NCBI GenBank assembly: GCA_002083565.1
Contig: MSXM01000092.1
Location: 9,067 to 19,571, forward strand
Source of the DNA: Nitrospira sp. ST-bin4
GTDB taxonomy: Bacteria > Nitrospirota > Nitrospiria > Nitrospirales > Nitrospiraceae
Reading direction: 5' to 3'
DNA: 10,505 nt
The notes under the pieces: model-generated
Databases searched by the model: none
Told to the model about the DNA's origin: nothing
What the model saw: only the letters and a program-made list of their open reading frames with translations
Part shown: in pieces, positions 1 to 7,818 of the stretch
Numbering within the stretch: the first letter of the stretch is position 1
Layout of the letters: every line of letters starts with the position of its first letter
Position numbers and translations under genes: made by a program

Positions 1-39
1 CTCCTGTGTGAGAATCGGCTTCACAAACTTATGTTTCAT
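1..39 (-). CDS. Start of a gene cut by the window edge, possibly hypoxanthine phosphoribosyltransferase
   Basis: An ATG at 39-37, one base after the tilS stop codon, opens a frame of 13 codons reading MKHKFVKPILTQE up to the left edge. A purine-rich AGGGGG (55-50) lies about 10 bases upstream inside the end of tilS. The KPILTQE segment resembles the start of bacterial hypoxanthine phosphoribosyltransferases, and hpt commonly follows tilS in bacterial genomes, sometimes before ftsH. That is a recollection of family pattern applied to very few residues, so the product is a guess. The existence of a coding start here is better supported, by its placement in a tightly packed operon. Confidence 0.5.
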   Translation of the reverse strand, partial: MKHKFVKPILTQE

Positions 40-40
40 A

Positions 41-1516
41 TCACTTCTTCCCCCTCATGGTGGGCGCTCCATCAACCGTAATGACCAAACACTGTTCGGT
101 CGACGGAGTGAGCGCCGATCGGTCATCCTGCCGATACCCGACAACCCAGACGACTCGCTCTGCTGTCGCTACCACAGGAATTCTTGTCCGATCACTACCG
201 CACACTTTCAGATCGGTGAAAAAATCCTGAAGTTTCTTCGAGCGCCCTTTCATGCCGAAAGGACAAAACCGATCCCCCGGCTGCCACGCTCGCACCATCA
301 ATGGTCCGTCGATTCGGTCGACATCCACCATAATACGATCTTTTTCATGTCCCGTCTCATGAATATTCTTCCGCAGCGATTGTTCCACATGGATGCGTTG
401 CCCCGTGGCAACCCAGGTGATCGTCCCCGGGACAGACAAGACCATGGGCACTGTCTGATGGGACCGTTCATGTGGCTGGTCTTGTAATATCAGCGGGCAG
501 AACCGCACAACATCTTTATCAACGATCACAGACCCTGATGAAGTGGCAATGTTCGAAACTCTGTTCTTCCTCAGAATAGCCTGACGCACAAGCTCAACCG
601 TGTGAAGGCTCGGCGGTCGATCTAGCAGGCTGCATCTCCGCAGTGATGAATGAATAAGCCGCCGCTGCACTGCGAGCGGCAGATCTCGCAGAAACGATCG
701 CTCGATCATCTGTTCGCCACCAGGCAGCCGATCAATCCGATCAGCACTGAGCGCGGCAACGTGTCCATTCAGATACCCGTCGTCTTCACGGCAGACATCG
801 GCGAGCCTGCAGAGGGCTTTCACGGATGCCGGCGACACCCGTTGCAAGGCCGGAATGATTTCGTGTCTGATCCGGTTCCGTAGATAGATCGGCTTATCAT
901 TACTGGAATCGAGACGAAACGACAACGCCTCACTCTGAAGATAGGCGAGGATCTCTCTCCGCCTCACCTCGTACAAAGGCCGCACGACGATGCCATCACG
1001 GCATGCCGGCATGCCGGAAAGACCGGGTAGTCCGGCCCCACGCAACATCCAGAGCAGCACCGTTTCAGCTTGATCGTCGGCCGTATGCCCGACGGCAATC
1101 CGATCCGCCCCGCATCGGTCGGCAATGGCTGTGAGACCACTGTAGCGCACATCACGGGCTGCAACTTGAAGAGACGTGCCGCGTGCACGGTTCCGGACAT
1201 TGAGTTGCATCGTATGAAGCGGGATGTCCAACCTCTGGCAGAGCGCTTCCACACACTCTTGATCGCCGTCCGATTCACTCCCACGCAACCCGTAATTACC
1301 GTGCACGGCGGTCAGTGTCAGCCGCCATGGCGTCCGCAGCCGATGCAGAAGCGATACAAGCGCGACCGAATCCGGGCCGCCGGATACTGCGACAAGAAGA
1401 TGCTGCCCCGGCTCAAACAAAGCTCTCGTTCGAATCGTTTTCACCATGTGATGGAGCAAGGGCGGCCACGCCCGGCGTCCGGCCCTGCTGGCTGATTCGA
1501 TCGCTGCTGCGGCCAT
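41..1516 (-). CDS. tilS: tRNA(Ile)-lysidine synthetase TilS
   Basis: TilS uses ATP to attach lysine to C34 of the CAU-anticodon tRNA-Ile, changing its identity from methionine to isoleucine. It is a cytosolic, normally essential enzyme. Counting from the ATG at 1516, the PP-loop SGGPDS is at residues 45-50, followed by the family's GHTADDQAET block with a GLPGLSGM tail and the RNRIRHEIIP segment. The C-terminal domain shows GDRFCPFGMKGRSKKLQDFF and ends in a VVWVVGYR strand, so the protein is full length. Three starts are possible. GTG at 1519 and ATG at 1516 overlap the ribF stop. An internal ATG at 1447 would leave about 20 residues before the PP-loop, which fits typical family members better but has no clear ribosome site. 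I chose 1516 because it forms a TGATG coupling junction with ribF. Confidence 0.95.
   Translation of the reverse strand: MAAAAIESASRAGRRAWPPLLHHMVKTIRTRALFEPGQHLLVAVSGGPDSVALVSLLHRLRTPWRLTLTAVHGNYGLRGSESDGDQECVEALCQRLDIPLHTMQLNVRNRARGTSLQVAARDVRYSGLTAIADRCGADRIAVGHTADDQAETVLLWMLRGAGLPGLSGMPACRDGIVVRPLYEVRRREILAYLQSEALSFRLDSSNDKPIYLRNRIRHEIIPALQRVSPASVKALCRLADVCREDDGYLNGHVAALSADRIDRLPGGEQMIERSFLRDLPLAVQRRLIHSSLRRCSLLDRPPSLHTVELVRQAILRKNRVSNIATSSGSVIVDKDVVRFCPLILQDQPHERSHQTVPMVLSVPGTITWVATGQRIHVEQSLRKNIHETGHEKDRIMVDVDRIDGPLMVRAWQPGDRFCPFGMKGRSKKLQDFFTDLKVCGSDRTRIPVVATAERVVWVVGYRQDDRSALTPSTEQCLVITVDGAPTMRGKK
999..1016. repeat. Perfect 18-base palindrome inside tilS
   Basis: CGGCATGCCGGCATGCCG equals its own reverse complement and is also two copies of a GGCATGCC unit. 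It lies within codons for the conserved GLSGMPAC part of TilS, so protein constraint may explain most of it. No function is claimed. Confidence 0.5.
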
Positions 1517-2466
1517 CACTTCCCCAACACCTCGCGATACTTCTGCAACATTATTCTGACCGAGTCCACATCACGTGCAATCTGACGACTTAATGCATCG
1601 GCCCCGGAAAACTGCATATCGAGCCGAACTCGATCGACAAACTCGACGGTCATATGATGCCCATAGAGATCAGCCACATCATCAAACAGATGCACTTCGA
1701 GCAGCCGCTCACCCGCACCAAACGTAGGCCTGGTACCGATGTATGCCACTGCATCGCAGCGCCGTTGGTTCCAAACCGCCACCGCTGCATACACCCCGTC
1801 CGCCGGGGCCACACGGTCAGGCGGCACAGCAAGATTCGCCGTTCGCCAACCCAATTCCTGCCCTCTCTGTGCGCCGGGAGCAACCACCCCGGTCATGGCA
1901 TACTGCCGTCCAAGGAGAAGCGCTGCTTGAGCGACATCACCTGCTTGAATGAGTTGCCGGATTCTCGTTGAACTCACAACACCGCCGGATGCCGCCACCG
2001 GAGCCATCGGATGCACGGCAAATCCATATCGGCTACCTAGCGCCACAAGATCGGCAATCTTTCCGGCCCGCTTGTGCCCGAACACAAAATGTTGACCGAC
2101 AAACAGTTCTTTCAGACCGAGTCCTCGCGACAATACCTCGTCGGCAAAGGCGTCGGGCGAGAGCATGGCAAAGGTCCCACTGAATTCCAGAACCACCACT
2201 TCGTCGATCCCTGCATCTCGAAAACGGGCAAGCTTCTCTTCCGGGCCGGTCAAAAACCGAAGATCGACGTGCGGCGCCACAATCTTCACTGGATGTGGAT
2301 CGAACGTCAGCGCCAGAGCTGTCCCTCCGGCCTTGCGCGCAGCCTGTGACACCGCCTGTAATAGAGCGCGGTGCCCGATATGATGTCCATCGAAATTTCC
2401 AATCGTCGCGACAGGATACGGACGAACGTCCTCGCCCACATATCCCCGGGTCACCTTCATGGACAT
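1516..2466 (-). CDS. ribF: Bifunctional riboflavin kinase / FAD synthetase RibF
   Basis: RibF phosphorylates riboflavin to FMN and adenylates FMN to FAD in the cytosol. The N-terminal nucleotidyltransferase domain (about residues 15-185) has GNFDGHHIGH at 23-32, the TFDPHP strand at 54-59 and SSTRIR at 165-170. The C-terminal kinase domain (about 186-316) has GQELGWRTANL near 202-212 and DGVYAAV near 223. The usual kinase signature is G-x-P-T-A-N; here the proline is arginine (R208), while the T and N that contact Mg-ATP remain. At 316 residues the length is normal. The ATG at 2466 begins two bases after the hemB stop; a second ATG at 2460 is an equal alternative. Neither has a convincing Shine-Dalgarno sequence, so translational coupling to hemB is likely. 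Confidence 0.95.
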   Translation of the reverse strand: MSMKVTRGYVGEDVRPYPVATIGNFDGHHIGHRALLQAVSQAARKAGGTALALTFDPHPVKIVAPHVDLRFLTGPEEKLARFRDAGIDEVVVLEFSGTFAMLSPDAFADEVLSRGLGLKELFVGQHFVFGHKRAGKIADLVALGSRYGFAVHPMAPVAASGGVVSSTRIRQLIQAGDVAQAALLLGRQYAMTGVVAPGAQRGQELGWRTANLAVPPDRVAPADGVYAAVAVWNQRRCDAVAYIGTRPTFGAGERLLEVHLFDDVADLYGHHMTVEFVDRVRLDMQFSGADALSRQIARDVDSVRIMLQKYREVLGK

Positions 2467-2468
2467 AT

Positions 2469-3440
2469 TCAGTGCAACAGCCGGACGGCGTCTTTGGCAA
2501 AATAGGAAAGAATAAGATCAGCGCCAGCCCGCTTAATCGCCAAGAGCGACTCCATGATTGCGCGCGATTCATCGAGCCAGCCGGCCTGTGCGGCAGCCTT
2601 GATCATGCTGTACTCGCCGCTCACCTGATACGCGGCAATCGGAAGAAGTGTCCGGCTGCGCGCAGCCGCAATAATGTCCAGATAGGGCATGGCCGGTTTC
2701 ACCATGACGATATCGGCTCCTTCCTCGATGTCGAGATCGATCTCACGAAGCGCCTCACGTGCATTCGCCGGATCCATCTGATAGGACTGCCGGTCGCCGA
2801 ATTGTGGACTCGAAAAGGCCGCATCACGAAACGGCGCATAGAAACAGGAAGAGAATTTCGCCGCATAGGCCATGATCGGCACATCCGAGAACCCGGCCTG
2901 ATCGAGCTCGTTTCTGATGGCCGCAACCCGGCCATCCATCATATCGGACGGTGCCACCATGTCGGCCCCGGCAGCGGCATGGGTGCGGGCCATCGCTCTC
3001 AAACAAACCAGCGTGTCGTCGTTGAGAATCTTGCCGTCTTTGACGATGCCGCAATGTCCATGACTGGTGTACTCGTCGATACAGACATCGGTAATCACCA
3101 TCAAGTTCGGCACCTGTGCTTTGACTGCTTTAATCGCCCGCTGCACGATGCCGTTCGGGTCCAGGCCGGCGCTACCCCGTTCATCCTTCTGCGCAGGAAT
3201 CCCGAATAGGATGATCGCCGGAATACCCAACGCATGGATCTCGCCGGCTTCTTTGAGCAACAAATCGATCGACAGACGGAACTGTCCCGGCATCGAAGCG
3301 ATTTCCTCGCGCCGGCCCTGCCCTTCGAGGACGAACAGCGGCGCAATAAAGTCAGCAGGAGACAGCGCGGTCTCCCGCACCATCCGCCTGAGCGATTCAT
3401 GTTGCCGAAGCCGACGAAGCCGCTGGATTGGAAACGCCAT
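2469..3440 (-). CDS. hemB: Delta-aminolevulinic acid dehydratase (porphobilinogen synthase) HemB
   Basis: HemB condenses two 5-aminolevulinate molecules to porphobilinogen, the first common pyrrole of heme, siroheme and cobalamin. The 323-residue protein is full length. The two Schiff-base lysines are K195 in [10 protein letters not shown], followed by APFRDA, and K248 in [10 protein letters not shown]. The metal-site loop reads [15 protein letters not shown]120 and C130 are kept, but the position that holds the second zinc cysteine in E. coli-type enzymes is D122. The site is therefore intermediate between the three-cysteine zinc type and the ALDP magnesium type. The ATG follows the CBS gene by six bases, with a GGAAGAAATAGGG ribosome site that overlaps the end of that gene. 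In the pathway it acts after HemA and HemL and before HemC. Confidence 0.97.
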   Translation of the reverse strand: MAFPIQRLRRLRQHESLRRMVRETALSPADFIAPLFVLEGQGRREEIASMPGQFRLSIDLLLKEAGEIHALGIPAIILFGIPAQKDERGSAGLDPNGIVQRAIKAVKAQVPNLMVITDVCIDEYTSHGHCGIVKDGKILNDDTLVCLRAMARTHAAAGADMVAPSDMMDGRVAAIRNELDQAGFSDVPIMAYAAKFSSCFYAPFRDAAFSSPQFGDRQSYQMDPANAREALREIDLDIEEGADIVMVKPAMPYLDIIAAARSRTLLPIAAYQVSGEYSMIKAAAQAGWLDESRAIMESLLAIKRAGADLILSYFAKDAVRLLH

Positions 3441-3446
3441 AGTGCC

Positions 3447-3842
3447 CTATTTCTTCCGGGGCAGATTCGTTAAGAATACGACAAGATCACGGACGGAAAT
3501 CACCCCGACCAACTTGCCGTCGCGCGTCACACCAAGGTGCCGTAGATGGGACTTGGCCATCAAATCGTTTGCATCGAGGAGTGTTTTGCTCTCCTCAATG
3601 GTCATAATGGGGGCGGACATGATTTGTTCCACCGTGGTCTTCGTTGCATCCGCTCCGGCGGCGACGACCCGGCGCATCATATCCGTGTCTGTCAAAATTC
3701 CGATAATTTCCCGTTCGTTGGTCACAAACAAACTACCGATCCCCCGATCGCGCATGATACGGGCGGCCGTCTGCGCATCGGTATCCCGCGCCACTGTGAT
3801 GAACTTGTCTCGTGGAATCATGAATGACTTTACTGGAACCAT
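3447..3842 (-). CDS. Small protein of two CBS domains
   Basis: This 131-residue protein is almost entirely a CBS pair: CBS1 about residues 7-60, with GSLFVTN and GILTDTDMMRRVV, and CBS2 about 73-127, with LRHLGVTRDGKLVGVISVRDLV. CBS pairs bind adenine nucleotides (AMP, ATP, SAM or similar) and act as regulatory modules. No catalytic or DNA-binding domain, signal peptide or membrane segment is visible. The GxxTxxD-type motif in CBS1 (GILTDTD) suits ribose-phosphate binding. It sits between cobA-hemD and hemB, six bases from hemB. I infer a possible link to flux through the pathway, but stand-alone CBS proteins are common and their partners are rarely known. The start is fixed by a perfect Shine-Dalgarno sequence. 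Confidence 0.93.
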   Translation of the reverse strand: MVPVKSFMIPRDKFITVARDTDAQTAARIMRDRGIGSLFVTNEREIIGILTDTDMMRRVVAAGADATKTTVEQIMSAPIMTIEESKTLLDANDLMAKSHLRHLGVTRDGKLVGVISVRDLVVFLTNLPRKK

Positions 3843-3848
3843 GCCGTT

Positions 3849-3856
3849 ACCTCCTT
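3849..3856 (-). promoter_or_regulatory. Perfect Shine-Dalgarno of the CBS-domain gene
   Basis: The minus strand reads AAGGAGGT, followed by a six-base spacer and ATG at 3842. This is full complementarity to the 16S rRNA 3' end and the best ribosome site in the operon, where many junctions have weak ones. It suggests the CBS protein is translated independently and strongly relative to its neighbours. Confidence 0.85.
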
Positions 3857-3880
3857 ATAAATGTCCGCTTACTCTCTGTG

Positions 3881-5449
3881 TTATGCCGTACCCGCCATAA
3901 CGTGTTTCCGGCGTCCGGCATCATAATGGCGAACAATCGCGTCCACCAACGCCGGGATCGTATTTTCTCCTGGCACAATCGAAACCGTCAAACCAAATTC
4001 TTCGGCAGTCCTGGCGGTGATAGGGCCGATGCAAGCCACCAGGACGGATTGCAAGAGCGGTCTCACCCGCTCCACACCCCCGAGCATCGTGACAAAATTG
4101 CGTACGGTCGACGAGCTCGTAAACGTTACAACATGAATCTGCCGATCAGACAGCTGCCGGCACCACTCCTCTCCGTCCGCGCTCGGAGTGATGGTGCGAT
4201 AGACGGTCACCACATCGACATGGGCGTCACGGGCACGCAGTTCGTCCGGCAATAACTCACGCGCCACCTCTGCGCGTGGGATGAGTATGCGTGCCTGCTT
4301 CAGATCCTGCCCTCCTAAGGCCGCAAGCACTCCTTCGGCTTGGTAGTCGGCCGGCACGACATCCGCCCGGACCCCGAACTTTTCAAGCTCCTGAGCCGTA
4401 CGAGGTCCGATACAGCAGACCTGCCGACCGGCCAGACAACGTGAATCTTTTCCCTTTGCGCGCAGACGAGTCATGAACCGGTCTACGCCATTTACGCTGG
4501 TAAAGATGACCCACTGATAGCTCCCGACGGAGTCGATCGCCCGATCCACAGCAGTCCAATCCTCCGGTGGAACGATCCGGATGGTCGGTGCTTCAACAGG
4601 CTCCGCTCCATAGGTGTCCAGCAGATCGGCCAATTCCGCCGCCTGTTCCTTAGCCCGTGTCATCAAAACACGCTTGCCGAACAGCGGCCGACGCTCGAAC
4701 CAGTTCAATTGCTCCCTGAGTCGAACCACGTCGCCCACCACAATCACCGTCGGCGGCTCCAGCTTGGCTGCCTCGGCTTTCTCCACAATATCAGCGAGGG
4801 TCCCGACCACTGTCTGTTGTGCGGCTCTGGTCCCCCAGCGAATAATCGCCGCCGGTGTGGCGCTTGACCGCCCCTCAGCCGTTAAATTGGCGACGATTGC
4901 CGGCAAATTCTTCATACCCATGAGAAAGACCAAGGTGCCATGGCTCGTTGCAAGCCTCGGCCACTCTACCCCGGTTGATGGTTTGTCGGGATCTTCATGC
5001 CCGGTGACAAACGTGACCGTGGAGGCCAATGTCCGATGCGTCACGGGAATACCGGCGTAGGCCGGCGCTGCAACGGCGGCCGTGACACCGGGAACCACCT
5101 CAAACTCAATGCCGGCCGATGCCAAGGCTTCCGCCTCTTCTCCTCCGCGCCCGAATACGAAGGGATCCCCGCCCTTGAGCCGTACGACGGTTTTGCCCCC
5201 CTGCGCCCGCTCGATCAACAGCCGGTTGATTTCATCTTGCGCCGGATATTTTCCTTTGCCGCGCCGCCCGACATACAATCGCTCCGCATGATCGGGCACA
5301 TGAGTCAGAATGGCGGGATTGGCGAGATAATCGAACAACACCACATCCGCCCGCTCAAGACATTCCTTCCCACGAAGAGTCAGAAGCTTGGGATCGCCGG
5401 GACCGGCCCCGACCAAATAGACCTTGCCGTTTAATCCTGGCGCTGCCAT
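3881..5449 (-). CDS. cobA-hemD: Fused uroporphyrinogen-III C-methyltransferase / uroporphyrinogen-III synthase (CobA-HemD)
   Basis: Two enzymes are joined in 522 residues. The N-terminal SUMT half (about 8-245) adds two methyl groups from SAM to uroporphyrinogen III, giving precorrin-2. It shows VGAGPGDP near 13-20, GGDPFVFGRGGEE near 93-105 and PGVTAA near 120-125. The C-terminal half (about 255-515) is HemD, which closes hydroxymethylbilane with inversion of ring D; it carries the paired FTSVNGV (about 317-323) and TFTSSSTV (about 442-449) motifs. Such fusions are known in several phyla. The product of HemC thus meets both ring closure and the siroheme/cobalamin branch on one polypeptide. 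A GTG at 5452 is possible, but ATG at 5449 makes a one-base TGATG overlap with the hemC stop and is preferred. Confidence 0.96.
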   Translation of the reverse strand: MAAPGLNGKVYLVGAGPGDPKLLTLRGKECLERADVVLFDYLANPAILTHVPDHAERLYVGRRGKGKYPAQDEINRLLIERAQGGKTVVRLKGGDPFVFGRGGEEAEALASAGIEFEVVPGVTAAVAAPAYAGIPVTHRTLASTVTFVTGHEDPDKPSTGVEWPRLATSHGTLVFLMGMKNLPAIVANLTAEGRSSATPAAIIRWGTRAAQQTVVGTLADIVEKAEAAKLEPPTVIVVGDVVRLREQLNWFERRPLFGKRVLMTRAKEQAAELADLLDTYGAEPVEAPTIRIVPPEDWTAVDRAIDSVGSYQWVIFTSVNGVDRFMTRLRAKGKDSRCLAGRQVCCIGPRTAQELEKFGVRADVVPADYQAEGVLAALGGQDLKQARILIPRAEVARELLPDELRARDAHVDVVTVYRTITPSADGEEWCRQLSDRQIHVVTFTSSSTVRNFVTMLGGVERVRPLLQSVLVACIGPITARTAEEFGLTVSIVPGENTIPALVDAIVRHYDAGRRKHVMAGTA

Positions 5450-6396
5450 CACACTGTTCCGTAAATATCACGAAGGATCTTGTCGCCGCCTCGTGCCAGC
5501 AGCCGTTCAGCCAGCTGGACACCCAGCGTGTGAGCATCCTGGCTGCTTCCTTGAATTCGATCACGAATAATTGTTTTGCCGTCAATGCCGGCCACAAGCC
5601 CGTCCAGTATCACCTGTCCATCGGACAGCGTGGCATAGGCGGCGATCGGCACTTGGCAGCCTCCCTCCAAGCGCGCTAAGAATGCCCGTTCCGCCATGAC
5701 GGTCGTCGCGGTGACGTGATCGTTCAGACGCTCTAACACGGAGCGCACGAACTGATCGCTGCTGCGCCCCTCAATACCCAAGGCGCCTTGTCCGATGGCC
5801 GGCAAACTGACGACCGGGTCAAGATACTCGGTAATCTCCTGCGCCCAAGCCAACCGGTGCAAACCGGCGGCGGCCAATACGATTGCGTCGAACTGCCCTT
5901 CCTTGAGTTTTCTCAGCCTCGTATCCAGATTTCCTCGAAGCATCTCAATCCGGAGATCGGGCCTGGCGTTCAGAAGCTGCGCCTGCCGGCGAAGACTTGC
6001 CGTGCCGATCGTCGCCCCTTGTGGAAGATCCTTGAATGGACGCCCGTCACGGCTGATCAGCGCATCGCGCGCATCCTCGCGGACTGGCACGCAAAGGATA
6101 TCCAGCCCTTCAGGCAACTGCGCCGGCACATCTTTCATGCTGTGGACGGCCAAATCGATCTCGCCGGCAAGCAAGGCTTCTTCGATTTCCTTAACGAAGA
6201 GGCCTTTCCCTCCGATCTTAGCCAACGGCACATCGACAATCTTGTCGCCGGACGTCTGAATCTTCCGAAGCGTCACGCGCACATCAGGCGCAACCGCATG
6301 AATGCGCGACTGAAACCATTCGCTTTGCTGCAGCGCCAGTTTGCTCCCCCTCGTCCCCAACGTCAGGTTCGAGCGTCGACCAGTGGGTATAGACAC
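5449..6396 (-). CDS. hemC: Porphobilinogen deaminase (hydroxymethylbilane synthase) HemC
   Basis: HemC polymerises four porphobilinogens into hydroxymethylbilane on a covalent dipyrromethane cofactor. Numbering from the GTG at 6396 (315 residues), the catalytic aspartate is D89 in HSMKDVP, the substrate-binding arginine region includes GTASLRRQ near 131-138 and RGNLDTRL near 154-161, and the cofactor cysteine is C247 in LEGGCQVP. Length and domain order are normal. A GTG at 6402 would also keep the frame, but it sits one base from the AGGAGGT ribosome site, whereas GTG at 6396 has an ideal seven-base spacer. The gene follows hemA by 35 bases and ends in a TGATG overlap with cobA-hemD, the next enzyme in the path. 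Confidence 0.96.
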   Translation of the reverse strand: MSIPTGRRSNLTLGTRGSKLALQQSEWFQSRIHAVAPDVRVTLRKIQTSGDKIVDVPLAKIGGKGLFVKEIEEALLAGEIDLAVHSMKDVPAQLPEGLDILCVPVREDARDALISRDGRPFKDLPQGATIGTASLRRQAQLLNARPDLRIEMLRGNLDTRLRKLKEGQFDAIVLAAAGLHRLAWAQEITEYLDPVVSLPAIGQGALGIEGRSSDQFVRSVLERLNDHVTATTVMAERAFLARLEGGCQVPIAAYATLSDGQVILDGLVAGIDGKTIIRDRIQGSSQDAHTLGVQLAERLLARGGDKILRDIYGTV

Positions 6397-6403
6397 GCGC
6401 ACA

Positions 6404-6410
6404 ACCTCCT
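6404..6410 (-). promoter_or_regulatory. Shine-Dalgarno that sets the hemC start
   Basis: AGGAGGT on the minus strand lies seven bases before GTG at 6396 and only one base before GTG at 6402. The spacing makes 6396 the likely initiation codon and shortens the longest open frame by two codons. Confidence 0.75.
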
Positions 6411-6431
6411 CGCTCTTGCGCTGATTGCGAA

Positions 6432-7817
6432 TCAGCCCGCCCGCTTGCGAACCGGCGCCGCCGGTTCCTCATGTGCGGACTCAACAGGATCAGGGGAGAG
6501 ATACCGCAATCGGCTCTCACGATCTTCCTCTTCTGAACTGTGTGTCGAGGACTGGTCCAGATGGAAAAACCGGCGAGCCGCTTCGACAAAGGCCGGCCCA
6601 TTCGATGAATTGACTTCGGCCTTGAGTGTCACCATCGTGCGATGGATCAATTTATTCACGATCGAGGATGCCATCCCTTCGACTAGTTCCCGATCCTGCT
6701 GAGAGAGATGAGCAAGGCGGCTCATCACTTTTTCGACTTCCGCCTGTTTGATTTCATCAACCCGGCTCCGGAGAGCCACGATCGTGGGAGTCACCTCCAG
6801 AGCTTTCATCCACTCAAGCGTAGCGCCGACCTCCTCCACAACCATCCGCTCAGCCTTTTCCGCTTCCTGCAGCCGCTCCGCGCGATTTTGCTCGACGCGT
6901 TGCTTCAGATCGTCAATATCGAACAAGAAGGCATTGTCGACGTGCCGAACGGCCGGATCGATGTTCCGCGGAACGGAAATATCGATCAAAAACATGGGGC
7001 GATTCCCACGCTTATCCACCGCGCGCTGCACATCCTCTGCGCCGATCAGATAGTGAGCGGCGCCGGTAGAGACCAGCACGATGTCCGCTGCCGACATCTC
7101 GTCCTTGAATTGGTCGAACGGAACCGGCATCCCGCCGAATTGCTCCGCCAGGTCGATCGCATGCTGCGGCGTCCTTGTGGTGATCCGCACCTGGTGAACA
7201 CCCTGCGCGATCAAGTGCCGCGCCGCCAGTTTGGCCATTTCTCCGGCGCCGACCAGCAACACCGTTTTCTCATCAAGATTCGAAAAAATCTTCTTGGCCA
7301 GCTCGACCGCCGCATAGCTGACTGAGACCGCCATCTCGGAAATCTTCGTCTCGGTCCGCACCCGTTTGGCCACCGAAATGGCTTTCTTGACGACTTTGTT
7401 CATGATGACGCCGGTCGTCTTATGTGCCAGGGCAACTTCGAACGCGTTCTTGAGCTGCCCCAGGATCTGAGACTCGCCGATGATCATCGAATCCAGGCTC
7501 GCCGCCACCCTGAACAGGTGCGCGATAGCCCGATCCCCGGTATGCCAGTACAGATGCGGCGTCAGTTGCTCGGATGACAACGATAGATGCGTATCGGCAA
7601 GAAATTCCTGGATGCGGGCGTAGCCCTCCTCCACGTCCTCCACGACCGAATAGACTTCGACTCGATTGCACGTTGACAGCAGCACGCCTTCCTTCACTCC
7701 GCGATAGGAGCAGAGCCGGCCTAGCGCCTCGCCCAAGCGGCTTTCAGGCACAGCCAGTTTCTCACGAACCTCAACCGGCGCCGTCTTATGGCTCAGCCCT
7801 ACCACGATCACATGCAT
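6432..7817 (-). CDS. hemA: Glutamyl-tRNA reductase HemA
   Basis: HemA reduces glutamyl-tRNA(Glu) with NADPH to glutamate-1-semialdehyde, the committed step of the C5 route to tetrapyrroles. The catalytic cysteine is C50 in LLSTCNRVEVY, the N-terminus has GLSHKTAPVEVRE, and the conserved FRVAASLDSMIIGESQILGQ block is near 102-121. The NADPH fold shows LLVGAGEMA near 187-195. The helical dimerisation domain runs to about residue 425. After it comes a charged, proline-containing tail of roughly 35 residues that looks disordered and is probably lineage-specific. The ATG begins one base after the stop of the upstream membrane-protein gene and has only a weak ribosome site (GGAG about 14 bases away), which suggests coupling. 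HemL, which takes the product, is not in this window. Confidence 0.97.
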   Translation of the reverse strand: MHVIVVGLSHKTAPVEVREKLAVPESRLGEALGRLCSYRGVKEGVLLSTCNRVEVYSVVEDVEEGYARIQEFLADTHLSLSSEQLTPHLYWHTGDRAIAHLFRVAASLDSMIIGESQILGQLKNAFEVALAHKTTGVIMNKVVKKAISVAKRVRTETKISEMAVSVSYAAVELAKKIFSNLDEKTVLLVGAGEMAKLAARHLIAQGVHQVRITTRTPQHAIDLAEQFGGMPVPFDQFKDEMSAADIVLVSTGAAHYLIGAEDVQRAVDKRGNRPMFLIDISVPRNIDPAVRHVDNAFLFDIDDLKQRVEQNRAERLQEAEKAERMVVEEVGATLEWMKALEVTPTIVALRSRVDEIKQAEVEKVMSRLAHLSQQDRELVEGMASSIVNKLIHRTMVTLKAEVNSSNGPAFVEAARRFFHLDQSSTHSSEEEDRESRLRYLSPDPVESAHEEPAAPVRKRAG

Positions 7818-7818
7818 G

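Noticed and set aside
3843..3880. Possible internal promoter before the CBS gene (TATAAG-like -10)
   Set aside because: No acceptable -35 box lies 16-18 bases upstream, and the AT-rich stretch is explained by the Shine-Dalgarno region.
2295..3900. Long plus-strand open frames (2295-3209 and 3067-3900)
   Set aside because: They lie opposite hemB, ribF and the CBS gene, whose family motifs are unmistakable. Their translations are rich in R, H, P and S with no recognisable domain, as expected for antisense of GC-rich genes.
3881..5449. CobA-HemD fusion as a novel gene fusion
   Set aside because: Both halves are intact and this fusion is known in several bacterial groups, so it is not new.
5788..6702. 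304-codon plus-strand open frame opposite hemC and hemA
   Set aside because: It is fully antisense to conserved enzymes, has no ribosome site that stands out, and its composition is that of a shadow frame.
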